In this document: positions 34,216 through 42,550 of the stretch, one piece after another
How the letters are laid out: every line of letters starts with the position of its first letter
Numbering within the stretch: position 1 is the first letter of the stretch
Origin: Actinophytocola sp035995025
GTDB taxonomy: Bacteria > Actinomycetota > Actinomycetes > Mycobacteriales > Pseudonocardiaceae
DNA: 64,000 bases
Direction of reading: 5' to 3'
NCBI GenBank assembly: GCA_035995025.1
Contig: DASYKY010000133.1
Coordinates: 62,001-126,000, forward strand
The notes under the pieces: model-generated
What the model saw: only the letters and a program-made list of their open reading frames with translations
Database searches by the model: none
Told to the model about the DNA's origin: nothing
Program-made: the position numbers and the translations under genes

Positions 34216-35370
34216 ATGACGACCACATTTCCCAGCACGACGGACCTCAAGTCCGCCGTGCTCACGGTGCTCGACGATGCCGTGCGGCCCAGCGCGGCGG
34301 CCGTCGACCGGGACGGCAGTTTTCCCGAAAAGAGCATCGCGGCGCTCGGTAAGGCGGGTCTGCTCGGGCTGACCGCTGCCGCGGAGGTCGGCGGCGGCGG
34401 GCAGGGCATGCGGTCCGCGGCCGAGGTGGTCGAGCGGCTGGCCGGGGCGTGTGGGTCGACCGCGATGGTGACGTTGATGCACTACGCGGCGGTGGCGGCG
34501 ATCGAGGCGCACGGGCCCGATGACGTTCGGCGCGAGGTCGCCGCGGGCCGGCATCTGTCCACGTTGGCGTTCTCGGAGTTCGGGTCACGCAGCCACTTCT
34601 GGGCGCCGGTCGGCACGGCGACTCCGCAAGGCGACTCGGTACGGCTGGACGCGCGCAAGAGCTGGGTGACCTCGGCGGGCCGGGCGGACAGCTACGTGTG
34701 GTCGAGCCTGCCGGCGGCAGGTGACGGTCCTATGACGTTGTGGTTGGTGCACAACGGATCCGCCGGCCTGAGCGTGGCCGGCGACTTCGACGGGCTCGGC
34801 CTGCGGGGCAACGGGTCACGGCCCATGACCGCCGACGGGCTCACCGTCCCGGCCGACGCGATGCTCGGCGCCGACGGCGCGGGCCTCGACATCGCCCTGA
34901 CCGTGCCCTTGCCGTGGTTCCTCGTGCTCAATGCCGCGTTCTGCCTCGGTCTCGCGGACGCGGCGGTCGCCGAGGTCGAGCGCCACCTCACCGCGACCAC
35001 CCTGACCCACACCGGGAAGGCGCTGCGGGACGCGCCGGTGCCGCGACGGGACTTCGCCCGGCTCACCGTCCGCACCCACGCTCTGCGGACGTTCCTCGGC
35101 GACACCCTCACCGCGCTGGAGACCGGGCGCGCGGACGCGACCCTGCGCGTGCTGCAGGTCAAGGCACTCGCCGGGGACACCGTCGCCGAGGTGACCGACG
35201 AGGCGATGCGGCTGTGCGGCGGCAGCGCGTTCCGCAAGGAGCTCGGGCTCGAGCGGATGTTCCGGGACGCGCGGGCGGCGCGGGTGATGGCGCCTACCAG
35301 CGACGCGCTGTACGACTTCGTCGGCCGGGTGTCCACCGGACTGCCGCTGCTGGACGAGGAGAACCGGTGA
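34216..35370 (+). CDS. Acyl-CoA dehydrogenase-fold flavoprotein
   Basis: A 384-residue protein of the acyl-CoA dehydrogenase superfamily. The N-terminal helical domain contains LGKAGLLGLTAAAEVGGGGQ. The middle beta domain has TLAFSEFGSRSHFW and KSWVTSAGRADSYV. The C-terminal helical domain includes CGGSAFRKELGLERMFRDAR. The FAD and substrate architecture is normal. The group includes flavin-dependent N-hydroxylases and desulfurases as well as true dehydrogenases, so the reaction is uncertain. The start ATG has RBS GAGAGGGGCGG. Its stop overlaps the PhnD-like gene (GTGA). With the acyl-CoA ligase further on, it suggests desaturation or oxidation of a CoA-bound precursor. Confidence 0.88.
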   Translation: MTTTFPSTTDLKSAVLTVLDDAVRPSAAAVDRDGSFPEKSIAALGKAGLLGLTAAAEVGGGGQGMRSAAEVVERLAGACGSTAMVTLMHYAAVAAIEAHGPDDVRREVAAGRHLSTLAFSEFGSRSHFWAPVGTATPQGDSVRLDARKSWVTSAGRADSYVWSSLPAAGDGPMTLWLVHNGSAGLSVAGDFDGLGLRGNGSRPMTADGLTVPADAMLGADGAGLDIALTVPLPWFLVLNAAFCLGLADAAVAEVERHLTATTLTHTGKALRDAPVPRRDFARLTVRTHALRTFLGDTLTALETGRADATLRVLQVKALAGDTVAEVTDEAMRLCGGSAFRKELGLERMFRDARAARVMAPTSDALYDFVGRVSTGLPLLDEENR

Positions 35371-36218
35371 CGTCGCCGCCGCGGCTGCTGATGGGCGCGG
35401 TCGCCTACGACCCCAAGGTCGTGACGATCTGGGAGGGCTTCCGCACCTGGCTCACCGCACACGGGCTGGACTTCGACTTCGTGCTGTACTCCCACTACGA
35501 GCGCCAGGTCACCGACCTCGTCGCCGGGCGGATCGACGCGGCGTGGAACTCCCCGCTCGCGTGGCTGCGCACCGAACGGCTCGCGCACGCCGCGGGTGAG
35601 CAGGCGCGCGCGCTCGTCATGCGGGACACCGACCGCGACCTGACGTCGGTGGTCGTGGTGCGCGCCGACTCCCCGGTGACGCGGGTCGAGGACCTCGCAG
35701 GCAAGGTCGTCGCCACGGGCGCCGTGGACAGCCCGCAGGCCACCCTGCTCCCCCTCGCGCACCTGCGTGCCGCCGGTGTCGAGCCGGCGGTGCGCCGCTA
35801 CGACGTGGGGGTCGGGCTGCACGGCGACCACATCGGCGGCGAGCGCGACGCGGCGCGGGCGCTCGTGGCCGGCGAGGCCGACGCGGCCTGCATGATCGAC
35901 GGGAACCACCTGGCGTTCCTCAAGGAGGGCACGCTCCCGCCCGACGCGACCCGGATCGTCGCCCAGACCGCGCCGTACGACCACTGCAACATGACGGTCG
36001 TGGCCGGCCGGGCCGAGCAGGCGTGCGACCTGTTCGCCTCCCTGCTGCTGTCGATGTCGTACGCCGACGCCGAGGTGCGCCCGCTGCTCGACCTCGAAGG
36101 GCTCACCGCGTGGGAGAAGGGCCGCACCACCGGGTACGCGGCGCTCGACGCCGCCGCGACCGCCGCCGGCTTCTACGCGGCGGACGGGCGGGTGACCGCC
36201 GCGGACTACCGGCCATGA
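35367..36218 (+). CDS. Cytosolic PhnD-like periplasmic-binding-fold protein (no signal peptide)
   Basis: A 283-residue type II periplasmic-binding-fold protein of the phosphonate-binding (PhnD) group. It has RLLMGAVAYDPKVVTIWEGF at the start, YSHYERQVTDLVAGRIDAAW, then VTRVEDLAGKVVATGAVDSP and CMIDGNHLAFL. Unlike transporter subunits it has no signal peptide or lipobox; homology starts at once after GTG 35367. It overlaps its neighbours by 4 bp on both sides, and no ABC permease or ATPase is nearby. Cytosolic PBP-fold proteins can be enzymes (MqnA/MqnD and Thi5 are known cases). I infer a catalytic or ligand-delivery role in the pathway. Confidence 0.75.
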   Translation: MTSPPRLLMGAVAYDPKVVTIWEGFRTWLTAHGLDFDFVLYSHYERQVTDLVAGRIDAAWNSPLAWLRTERLAHAAGEQARALVMRDTDRDLTSVVVVRADSPVTRVEDLAGKVVATGAVDSPQATLLPLAHLRAAGVEPAVRRYDVGVGLHGDHIGGERDAARALVAGEADAACMIDGNHLAFLKEGTLPPDATRIVAQTAPYDHCNMTVVAGRAEQACDLFASLLLSMSYADAEVRPLLDLEGLTAWEKGRTTGYAALDAAATAAGFYAADGRVTAADYRP

Positions 36219-37417
36219 CCACCCCGGCCGTCACCGTCGACCTCGAGGGGCTCGGGTTCGCCGACGGTGCGCACCTGCTCGTCCAGCGCGCGCTCGCCGG
36301 GCTCCCGCCGGGCGGCCGCGTCGTGGTGACCGGCCGCGACCCGGCGCTGCGGGTGCACCTGCCCGCGTGGGCCCGCGCCGAGGGCCACCGGGTGGAGGCG
36401 CCGGCCGACCCCGGCTCCTGTGCCGGCGTCGTCGTGCGGGGTGGCGCCGTCGACGCGCGGTGGTTCGGCGCCGAGCGGGCCGGCCCCGCCCGGCCAGACG
36501 GGCTCCGCGACCGCCCACCGCCGAGCTGGGGACTCGGCGTCCGCGGCGCCCTGCTCGAGGCGGGCGGCCCGGAGCCGCGGTTCGACCTCGACGAACGCGA
36601 CCTCGTCTGGGCGGATCTCGCCCCCCGGCTCTACGCGCAGGCCGCCGCCAGGCAGTGGGATCCCGAGACCGCAGTGCCGTGGGACGACACGTTCGCCCTG
36701 CCCGCGGACGTCGAGGCCGCCGTGGTCCAGGTGATGACCTACCTCGTGGAGAACGAGCAGGCCGCGCTCATCGTCCCAGCCCGTTTCGTCGGGCGCATCC
36801 ACCCGCACTTCCGCGAGGTCGTTCAGCTCCTCGCCGTGCAGATGGCCGACGAGGCGCGGCACATGTCCGTGTTCGCCCGGCGGGCCCTGCTCCGCGGCGA
36901 CGAACTCGGCACCTCGTCTGCCGGCGGCCGCTCATCACTGTTCACCCTCGTCACCGAGTCCGACTTCGCGCTCGCCTCGTTCCTGCTGTCCGTACTGGGC
37001 GAGGGCACCTTCGTCGACCTGCTCGCCTTCCTCGAACGCACCGCACCCGACCCGGTGACCCGCCGCATCTGCCGCCTGGCCGGCCAGGACGAGCGCCGCC
37101 ACGTCGTGTTCGGCATGGCCCACCTCGTCCACCAGTCCACAATGGATCCGGGCTTGAAGGATCGCCTCCGCGCCGCTATCCACCGCCGCCACGAGGCACT
37201 CACCGACACCGCCGGCCTCAACAAGGACGTCTTCGACTCGCTCGTGGTCCTCGCGGCCGGCAGCTGGTCCCCCACCGCCGTCGCCGCCGGCCACCGCCGC
37301 GTCCAGGAGCTCCAGTACACGATGGACCAGGGCCGCCGGCGCCGCCTCACCCGGCTCGGCTTCCATCCCGACGAGGCCGAGGCACTCTCGGCACTCCACA
37401 CGAAGAACTTCATGTAA
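36215..37417 (+). CDS. TusA-like domain fused to a ferritin-like diiron protein
   Basis: A 400-residue protein. Residues about 5-70 resemble a TusA/SirA sulfur-carrier domain (VDLEGLGFADGAHLLVQRAL, GGRVVVTGRDP, HLPAWARAEGHRV), but the catalytic Cys-Pro motif is replaced by GFADGA. Residues about 140-390 form a four-helix ferritin-like domain with diiron ligands suggested by ENEQAALIVPARF, ADEARHMSVFAR, a Glu in LGEGTFVDLL and QDERRHVVFGM (two ExxH motifs). It may oxygenate an amine or another substrate held on a protein or CoA. ATG 36215 overlaps the upstream stop. The next gene is 664 bp away, so it ends this operon. The role is inferred from the fold. Confidence 0.75.
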   Translation: MTTPAVTVDLEGLGFADGAHLLVQRALAGLPPGGRVVVTGRDPALRVHLPAWARAEGHRVEAPADPGSCAGVVVRGGAVDARWFGAERAGPARPDGLRDRPPPSWGLGVRGALLEAGGPEPRFDLDERDLVWADLAPRLYAQAAARQWDPETAVPWDDTFALPADVEAAVVQVMTYLVENEQAALIVPARFVGRIHPHFREVVQLLAVQMADEARHMSVFARRALLRGDELGTSSAGGRSSLFTLVTESDFALASFLLSVLGEGTFVDLLAFLERTAPDPVTRRICRLAGQDERRHVVFGMAHLVHQSTMDPGLKDRLRAAIHRRHEALTDTAGLNKDVFDSLVVLAAGSWSPTAVAAGHRRVQELQYTMDQGRRRRLTRLGFHPDEAEALSALHTKNFM

Positions 37418-38081
37418 CGATATGCCGGATCCAGAAACGAGCCTGCTCCTGTCAGTCAGGACGAAATCGCCTACGTCGCGCGGAAACCGGCCGAATGTGC
37501 ACGTACGCTTTCCGCGAAGGAACAGGCACTGGTCCAGTTGATCGTCGGAAACGCGCGCGTGCGACGTCTTCAGGGCACAGGCCCAGCTGAGCGTCGAAGA
37601 GGCCGCTCTGGCAGAAGGCGAATCCGACCGGAAATCCCGACGAGGAATTCGAGTCCCCCATTCGCTTCGAGTCCCGGGAAGGCTGAGCGTGGCGACCGTC
37701 CAGTTCCACGAGCGCTTCGATGCGTCCACCGTGGAGGCCGTAGCGCGCCGGTTTCGGTGATCTAAGATTGTTGCCACTCTACGAGAACATGTCGGCAAAC
37801 CTGGAACGCGGCGAGTACCGGCGAGCACGGCTCGACGCATTCTGTTGCCGACCGGTCCGTGACACCTCGGCGGCCGGCGCCTCGGACACCGCTTCGCCGC
37901 AGCAGGTTCGCCAGAGAAGACCAACATCGCTGACCCGTTCAGCCGAACACCGCGCGCACCGCGGCAAGAACCCACGTAGTTCCGCGTTCACCTGCGCTTT
38001 CCCCGGGTAGCATTCGCCCGCTCGCATCCGTTGGCGCGAAACACGTTGTGGCTCGCGACCGAGGCGTACCTGGAGTATGTG
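37418..38081. other. 664-bp intergenic region with decayed or non-coding sequence
   Basis: No convincing gene. GC content falls below that of the flanks, and frames change meaning every few dozen codons. One stretch (about 37460-37560) encodes QDEIAYVARKPAECARTLSA and KEQALVQLIVGNARV in frame without a start. Another frame, just after it, gives AQAQLSVEEAALAEGESDRK. These look like helical peptide relics. An 80-codon ORF at 37768-38010 has poor codon character. The promoter of the acyl-CoA ligase must lie in the last part. Confidence 0.5.
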
Positions 38082-39653
38082 ATGGATTCCCTGCCCGCCA
38101 GACCGGACTATGTGTTGCGGGCACTGAAACTCTTCGCGGCGTACGGCGACCGGGAAGCACTGGTGATCGACGGGAGCCGGTTCACCTATTCCGAGCTCCG
38201 TGCCGCGGTCCTGGACATCGCGGCGAACCTGGTCGACTCGGGTCTGCGCCCCGGCACCACGGTGGCGGTCATGCTCGGCTATCCGCCGCAGGCACCCATG
38301 ATCCAGCTCGCCCTGCACCTGCTCGGTTGCCGCTCGGCGTGGGCGTCCAACGCCAGCTCCGCGAGCGAGCTGGCAACCTATCTCGACCAGGTGCGGCCCG
38401 ACGCGCTGCTGTACGAAGTGGCCGTACACGCCGAACGCGGCCGCGACATCGTCGGCCGGCTCGGGATTCCGGCGTTCTGCCTCGGGCCCGGCGGCGCCGG
38501 CCCGGACGTCACCGCGCCGCGCCCCGCGGGCTCCGCACCGTTCGATGTGGACACCGCGACCGGGACGCCGGAGTCGGTGTTCCAGACCAGCGGCACCACC
38601 GGAGAGCCGAAGCCGCTGCTCCACAGGGCAGACCTCTACGAGCAGGTCCTCGCCCTCGCCGAACAGATCGTCGCCGCGGACGAGCCGCGCTACCGCCACC
38701 TCAGCGTGACGCCGATGTGGTTCGTCGCCGGGCAGACCTCTGCGTTCCTCTACCTGTTCACCGGCGGCACGCTGCTGGCCACGCGGTTCTTCCGCGCCGC
38801 GGAGTTTCTCGAGCTGATGGAGCGGGAACAGGTCAACTCCACGTTCGTCACCCCGCTGATGCTCTACGAGCTCCTGGACCATCCCGACGTCGGCAAGCGC
38901 GACCTCTCCGCGATGGTCGTCCTGAGCGTGGGCACCGCGCCCACCAACCCGGTACGGCTGCGCCAGGCCGCCGGCCGGTTCGGCCCGGTCCTGCGCATCA
39001 CCTACGGCCTGTCGGAGTCGCCGTTCATCTCGGCGTTTCCCGGCGTCGGCGACGACCCGCACCGGCCGGGCCGGATCGGCTCCTGCGGTCCGGCCTACGG
39101 CGACGTGCAGCTGCAGATCCGCGGCGAGGACGGCACGGTCCTGCCGGCGGGCGGTACCGGCGAGCTGTGGGTGGCCAGCAAGCTCAACTTCGCAGGCTAC
39201 GTCGGCCGGCCGGAGCAGACCGCGAAGGCGCTCGTCGACGGCTGGGTGCGCACCGGCGACATCGGCCACGTCGACGACGAGGGCTACATCTACCTCACCG
39301 GCCGGGCGAGCGACATGATCATCACCACCTACGGCAGCTACCACATCTTCCCGCGTGCGATCGAGGACGCGCTGACCACCCACCCGCAGGTCCGCGTGGC
39401 CGCGGTGATCGGCGTGCCGCATCCGGAGCTCGGCGAGGCCGCGCATGCCTACCTCGTGCTCACCGACGGCGCCACGGTGACCGAGAAGGAGCTCGCCGAC
39501 CTGGTGACCGAGAAGCTCGGCTGGGCGTGGGCGCCGCGGTCGTTCGACTTCGTCGAAGATCTGCCCAGGACCGGCAGTGGCAAGACGAACACGCGCCGGC
39601 TGCGCGAGAAGTACGCGGCCGCGCACGTGCTGGTGGAAAGCACCTCGGATTGA
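38082..39653 (+). CDS. AMP-dependent acyl-CoA synthetase/ligase (ANL superfamily)
   Basis: A 523-residue adenylating enzyme. The A3 phosphate loop is QTSGTTGEPKPLLH, A5 is ITYGLSESPFISAF, A7 is DGWVRTGDIGHVDD, then GYIYLTGRASDMIITTYGSY with the A8 hinge, and the A10 catalytic Lys lies in LPRTGSGKTNTRRLR. It activates a carboxylate as acyl-AMP and then probably the CoA thioester. Start ATG 38082 is chosen for GGAG 7 bp upstream; the open frame reaches TTG 38031. The MFS gene overlaps its stop. It is probably the activation step that supplies the acyl-CoA dehydrogenase of the same arm. The substrate could be a fatty, aryl or amino acid. Confidence 0.9.
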   Translation: MDSLPARPDYVLRALKLFAAYGDREALVIDGSRFTYSELRAAVLDIAANLVDSGLRPGTTVAVMLGYPPQAPMIQLALHLLGCRSAWASNASSASELATYLDQVRPDALLYEVAVHAERGRDIVGRLGIPAFCLGPGGAGPDVTAPRPAGSAPFDVDTATGTPESVFQTSGTTGEPKPLLHRADLYEQVLALAEQIVAADEPRYRHLSVTPMWFVAGQTSAFLYLFTGGTLLATRFFRAAEFLELMEREQVNSTFVTPLMLYELLDHPDVGKRDLSAMVVLSVGTAPTNPVRLRQAAGRFGPVLRITYGLSESPFISAFPGVGDDPHRPGRIGSCGPAYGDVQLQIRGEDGTVLPAGGTGELWVASKLNFAGYVGRPEQTAKALVDGWVRTGDIGHVDDEGYIYLTGRASDMIITTYGSYHIFPRAIEDALTTHPQVRVAAVIGVPHPELGEAAHAYLVLTDGATVTEKELADLVTEKLGWAWAPRSFDFVEDLPRTGSGKTNTRRLREKYAAAHVLVESTSD

Positions 39654-40930
39654 GCACGCTCAGCGAGCCGGCGACGGGCACGAGCAGGACTGCCAGCCGG
39701 GCCGGGCTCATCGCGCTGTTGACGGCCCACATCGTGTCCATGCTCGGCAGCATCGTGACGACGGTCGCCGTGCCGTGGCTGGTGCTGACCACCACCGGCA
39801 GCGCGACGAAGATGGGCCTGATCTCCGCGGCCACCGTGTTCCCCGCCCTGCTGGCGGGAGTGTTCGCCACCCCGCTGGCCGACCGGTTCGGCATCCGGCG
39901 CACCCTGATCGTCGCCGAGAGCGCCGCCGCGCTGGCCATGGCCGCCGTCGCGCTCACGCCGGACATCGGGTTCCTCCCGCTGGCGGCGCTGGTCGCGATC
40001 AAGGGTTCGCTCACCGGTGTCGGCGGCCGTGCCCAGCACGTCATGCTCCGTCCGGTCAGCGACGCCGCCGGCATGCAGATCATCCGGACCACCGCCATCT
40101 ACGACGGGGCCGGCAACCTGGCCATGGTGACCGCCGCACCGCTGGGCGCCCTGCTGATCTTCTGGCTCGGCCCGCAGAACGCGATCTGGTTCGACGCGGC
40201 GAGCTTCGCGTTGTCCGCGCTGCTGATCACGCTGCTGGTGCATCCCCCGGCCGGCACCATGCCGGACCGCGAGACGGCGGCGAACGAGTCGTACGGCGCC
40301 GCACTGCGCAGCGGTGCCGCCCACCTGTGGCAGGACCGGCTGCTGCTCGGGATGCTCGTGATGACCTCGGTCATCAACCTGTTCACCGTGGCCAACTATG
40401 CGGTGTTCGTGCCGCTGTGGGTGGACGAGCACTTCGGCGCCGCGCCCGCGGTCGGCCTCATTCTCAGCGCGTTCGCCTGCGGCGCGATAGTCGGCAACAT
40501 CGCGTTCACCATTTTCGGCCCAAAACTGCCGCAGTACCTCACTTTCTGCATCACCCTGGTGTTGTGCGTCGCGCCCCGGCAGCTGACGCTGGGCCTGACC
40601 GACAACTTGGTCGTGGTGCTCATCGTCTCGGTTCTCTGTGGCGTCACCCAGGCGACGATCCGGCCGATTCTCGGCGCGATGCTCTACGCCCGCGTTCCGG
40701 TCGAGCTTCAGAACCGGGTGTTCGGCCTGGTGAACGCGATCACCGGCAGCAGCCTCACGTTCGGCGGAACACTCGCCGGGCTCACGGTCGCCGGGCTCGG
40801 GCTGCAGCCGGCGATTCTCCTGTCCGGGTCCCTGTGTCTGCTGATAACCCTGGTTCCGTTGCTGCGTTACCGGCCGAGCGTGCACGGCGAGCTGAATGTC
40901 GCCGACACCAAGAGCGATGACGACGCATAG
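39650..40930 (+). CDS. MFS transporter, probable product exporter
   Basis: A 426-residue major facilitator with about 12 hydrophobic segments (for example TAHIVSMLGSIVTTVAVPWL at about 25-45 and GLTVAGLGLQPAILLSGSLC near the end). The cytoplasmic loop motif is DRFGIRRTLIVAES between TM2 and TM3. It resembles the DHA-type drug and secondary-metabolite exporters. Start TTG 39650 overlaps the ligase stop (TTGA); a later ATG would cut into TM1 or leave less leader. Co-translation with the ligase indicates that it exports the cluster's product or protects the cell against it. Confidence 0.88.
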   Translation: MSTLSEPATGTSRTASRAGLIALLTAHIVSMLGSIVTTVAVPWLVLTTTGSATKMGLISAATVFPALLAGVFATPLADRFGIRRTLIVAESAAALAMAAVALTPDIGFLPLAALVAIKGSLTGVGGRAQHVMLRPVSDAAGMQIIRTTAIYDGAGNLAMVTAAPLGALLIFWLGPQNAIWFDAASFALSALLITLLVHPPAGTMPDRETAANESYGAALRSGAAHLWQDRLLLGMLVMTSVINLFTVANYAVFVPLWVDEHFGAAPAVGLILSAFACGAIVGNIAFTIFGPKLPQYLTFCITLVLCVAPRQLTLGLTDNLVVVLIVSVLCGVTQATIRPILGAMLYARVPVELQNRVFGLVNAITGSSLTFGGTLAGLTVAGLGLQPAILLSGSLCLLITLVPLLRYRPSVHGELNVADTKSDDDA

Positions 40931-40944
40931 GACCTAGCTCGCGC

Positions 40945-42117
40945 TCACCGCTCGGCGAGGGCTGCGAGCCGGTCGAGCGAGGCCCGCAGCTTCTCCGGCG
41001 TGGTCGCCTTCGCGCGCCGGTACCGACCCTCGTCGGTCAGCTCTGTCCAGTCGTAGGTGTGGGTCACCCGCGTCGACGTCGAGTCGATCTGTTCCAGCTC
41101 CCACCGCCACAGGTGGCCAGGCGGGGTCCGCCCCGGCTCGGCGGGCCGCCACGCGATGCGATGCCCTTCGTCGAACTCGACCACGTGGTTCTCCCGGATG
41201 GCACCGTTCTTCGTGAGCGTCATGGCGAACACGTCGCCGACGGCGCGGACCCGCTGCCCCGGCTGCGCCTGCGCCAGGTTGTCGTTGCCGTCCCAGCGAG
41301 GTTGCTGGGACGGGTCGGCGATGAGCTCGAAGATCTGCGCGGCGGGGGCCGAGATCTCGCGGCCGACGCTGACGACGCGCATGTCCTCGTAGGCGAGCTG
41401 CTCGTCCCAGTCGGTTCCGCGGCCGTGCGGGGTGAGGTCGAAGATGTTCCACACCGGCTCGATCGTGCCGACCTGCCGTGGGTCCTGTCCCGGTTCCGTG
41501 GGTTCGTAGTACAGCTCGGATCCCCAGAAGTGCCGGATCCCGCCGTCGTCGTCGCGGCGGAACACGTTCAGCATCGGGCTGGGCCGGCCCTCCGGGGTCT
41601 CGGCGTGATAGTCGCTGCCGAACGTCGTGTCGGCACAGGACAGCAGCCGCAGCCGCCGCCAGCCGCGCTCGGCGGCGAAGGTGAGCAGGCGCGGCAGCGG
41701 CGCCTTGGCCACCACGGCGAAGTCCACGTGGGGTGACACGTGCTCCACCGCGCCGTCGAGCTGGTCCAGCAGCGCGGTGCAGGACGGGCACGGCCCGGCG
41801 CCGAGCGGCAACGACGCGCTCTCCCCCGACGCCGGGCCGGGCCGGTCGTCGTCGGGGTCGCGCGGGAACATGTAGTGGTAGATCGCCAACGTGTCGTGTC
41901 CGGGCGTGAACAACTCGGACAACCGCACCTCGGCCGGCTCCCCGCGCGCCCCGGCGCCCTGGAACACGTAGTCCTGCGTCACCGGTCCGCCCGGCGGCAG
42001 CGCTCGCCGTGCCGCCGCGACCGACTCCATCGCACGTCGCAGCTCGACTTCCTGCCGCAGCAGGAGGTCACGAGCCGCCCGGTAGTCCGCGGACTCGCCG
42101 GGAAATCGCACACCCAC
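40945..42117 (-). CDS. DUF899 thioredoxin-like / SRPBCC fusion protein
   Basis: A 390-residue two-domain protein. Residues about 1-240 form a DUF899 thioredoxin-like domain: PVTQDYVFQGA, LSELFTPGHDTLAIYHYMFP, the CPSC redox-like motif in GPCPSCTALLDQLDGAVEH, then SPMLNVFRRDDDGGIRHFWG. Residues about 250-390 form an SRPBCC (START/polyketide-cyclase-like) ligand-binding domain with VVSVGREISAPAAQIFELIA and TRVTHTYDWTEL. The fusion is unusual; normally these are separate proteins. Start GTG 42117 is one of several close candidates (42132 and 42111 also in frame). It is convergent with the MFS gene, 14 bp apart, and upstream there is a GGGCACGTGCCC palindrome at 42138-42149. Its link to the cluster is unproven. 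Confidence 0.8.
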   Translation of the reverse strand: MGVRFPGESADYRAARDLLLRQEVELRRAMESVAAARRALPPGGPVTQDYVFQGAGARGEPAEVRLSELFTPGHDTLAIYHYMFPRDPDDDRPGPASGESASLPLGAGPCPSCTALLDQLDGAVEHVSPHVDFAVVAKAPLPRLLTFAAERGWRRLRLLSCADTTFGSDYHAETPEGRPSPMLNVFRRDDDGGIRHFWGSELYYEPTEPGQDPRQVGTIEPVWNIFDLTPHGRGTDWDEQLAYEDMRVVSVGREISAPAAQIFELIADPSQQPRWDGNDNLAQAQPGQRVRAVGDVFAMTLTKNGAIRENHVVEFDEGHRIAWRPAEPGRTPPGHLWRWELEQIDSTSTRVTHTYDWTELTDEGRYRRAKATTPEKLRASLDRLAALAER

Positions 42118-42186
42118 GCGGCAAACGTACACCGCCGGGGCACGTGCCCGTTTGGTGCTGTTTTCGCAGGCCAGCGCGGATCCGAG

Positions 42187-42507
42187 TCAGGCGGAGAGCC
42201 GCCTTCTGGGGGGTGCGGTCCGCTTGCTCGGCCGGTTGGCCCAGGAGTCGCCCACGACGACCAGAGCCGCGAGGAGGATCACGACCACCCCGAGGACGGC
42301 GATGCCGCCCAAGATGAACAAGCCCGCGATAACCAGCATCGGCAGCACGGCGAACAGACAGAACGGGTCGACCCGTCCGAAGGCCTGCTGCTTCTTCCCC
42401 GTGGATCCGTACTGTCCAGCGATCGTCGCCCACCCATCATCCGTGCCGCCTCCGGACGGCTGCCATCTTCGCAAGGCACGATACCGCCCGGGTCCGGCCG
42501 GCGACAC
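42187..42507 (-). CDS. Small membrane protein (hypothetical)
   Basis: A 106-residue ORF. The C-terminal half contains one long or two short hydrophobic segments (FCLFAVLPMLVIAGLFILGG, then VLGVVVILLAALVVVGDSW) and a basic end. From memory, short proteins with the same 'DPFCLFAVLP' core occur in Pseudonocardiaceae, so I think it is real. The N-terminal 45 residues are less convincing, and an internal GTG start just before the membrane part is possible. It lies between the DUF899 fusion and the epimerase, all on the minus strand. Function unknown. Confidence 0.6.
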   Translation of the reverse strand: MSPAGPGRYRALRRWQPSGGGTDDGWATIAGQYGSTGKKQQAFGRVDPFCLFAVLPMLVIAGLFILGGIAVLGVVVILLAALVVVGDSWANRPSKRTAPPRRRLSA

Positions 42508-42550
42508 GCGACAGTGCCGGGGCCCGCGGTTGGCCGCGCCGGTCCCTCGC

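Noticed and set aside
35367..36218. Annotation as a phosphonate ABC transporter subunit
   Set aside because: There is no signal peptide or lipobox and no permease or ATPase nearby. Only the fold resembles PhnD.
37768..38010. 80-codon ORF in the gap before the acyl-CoA ligase
   Set aside because: No RBS, poor third-position GC bias and no recognisable motif. It more likely belongs to leader or decayed sequence.
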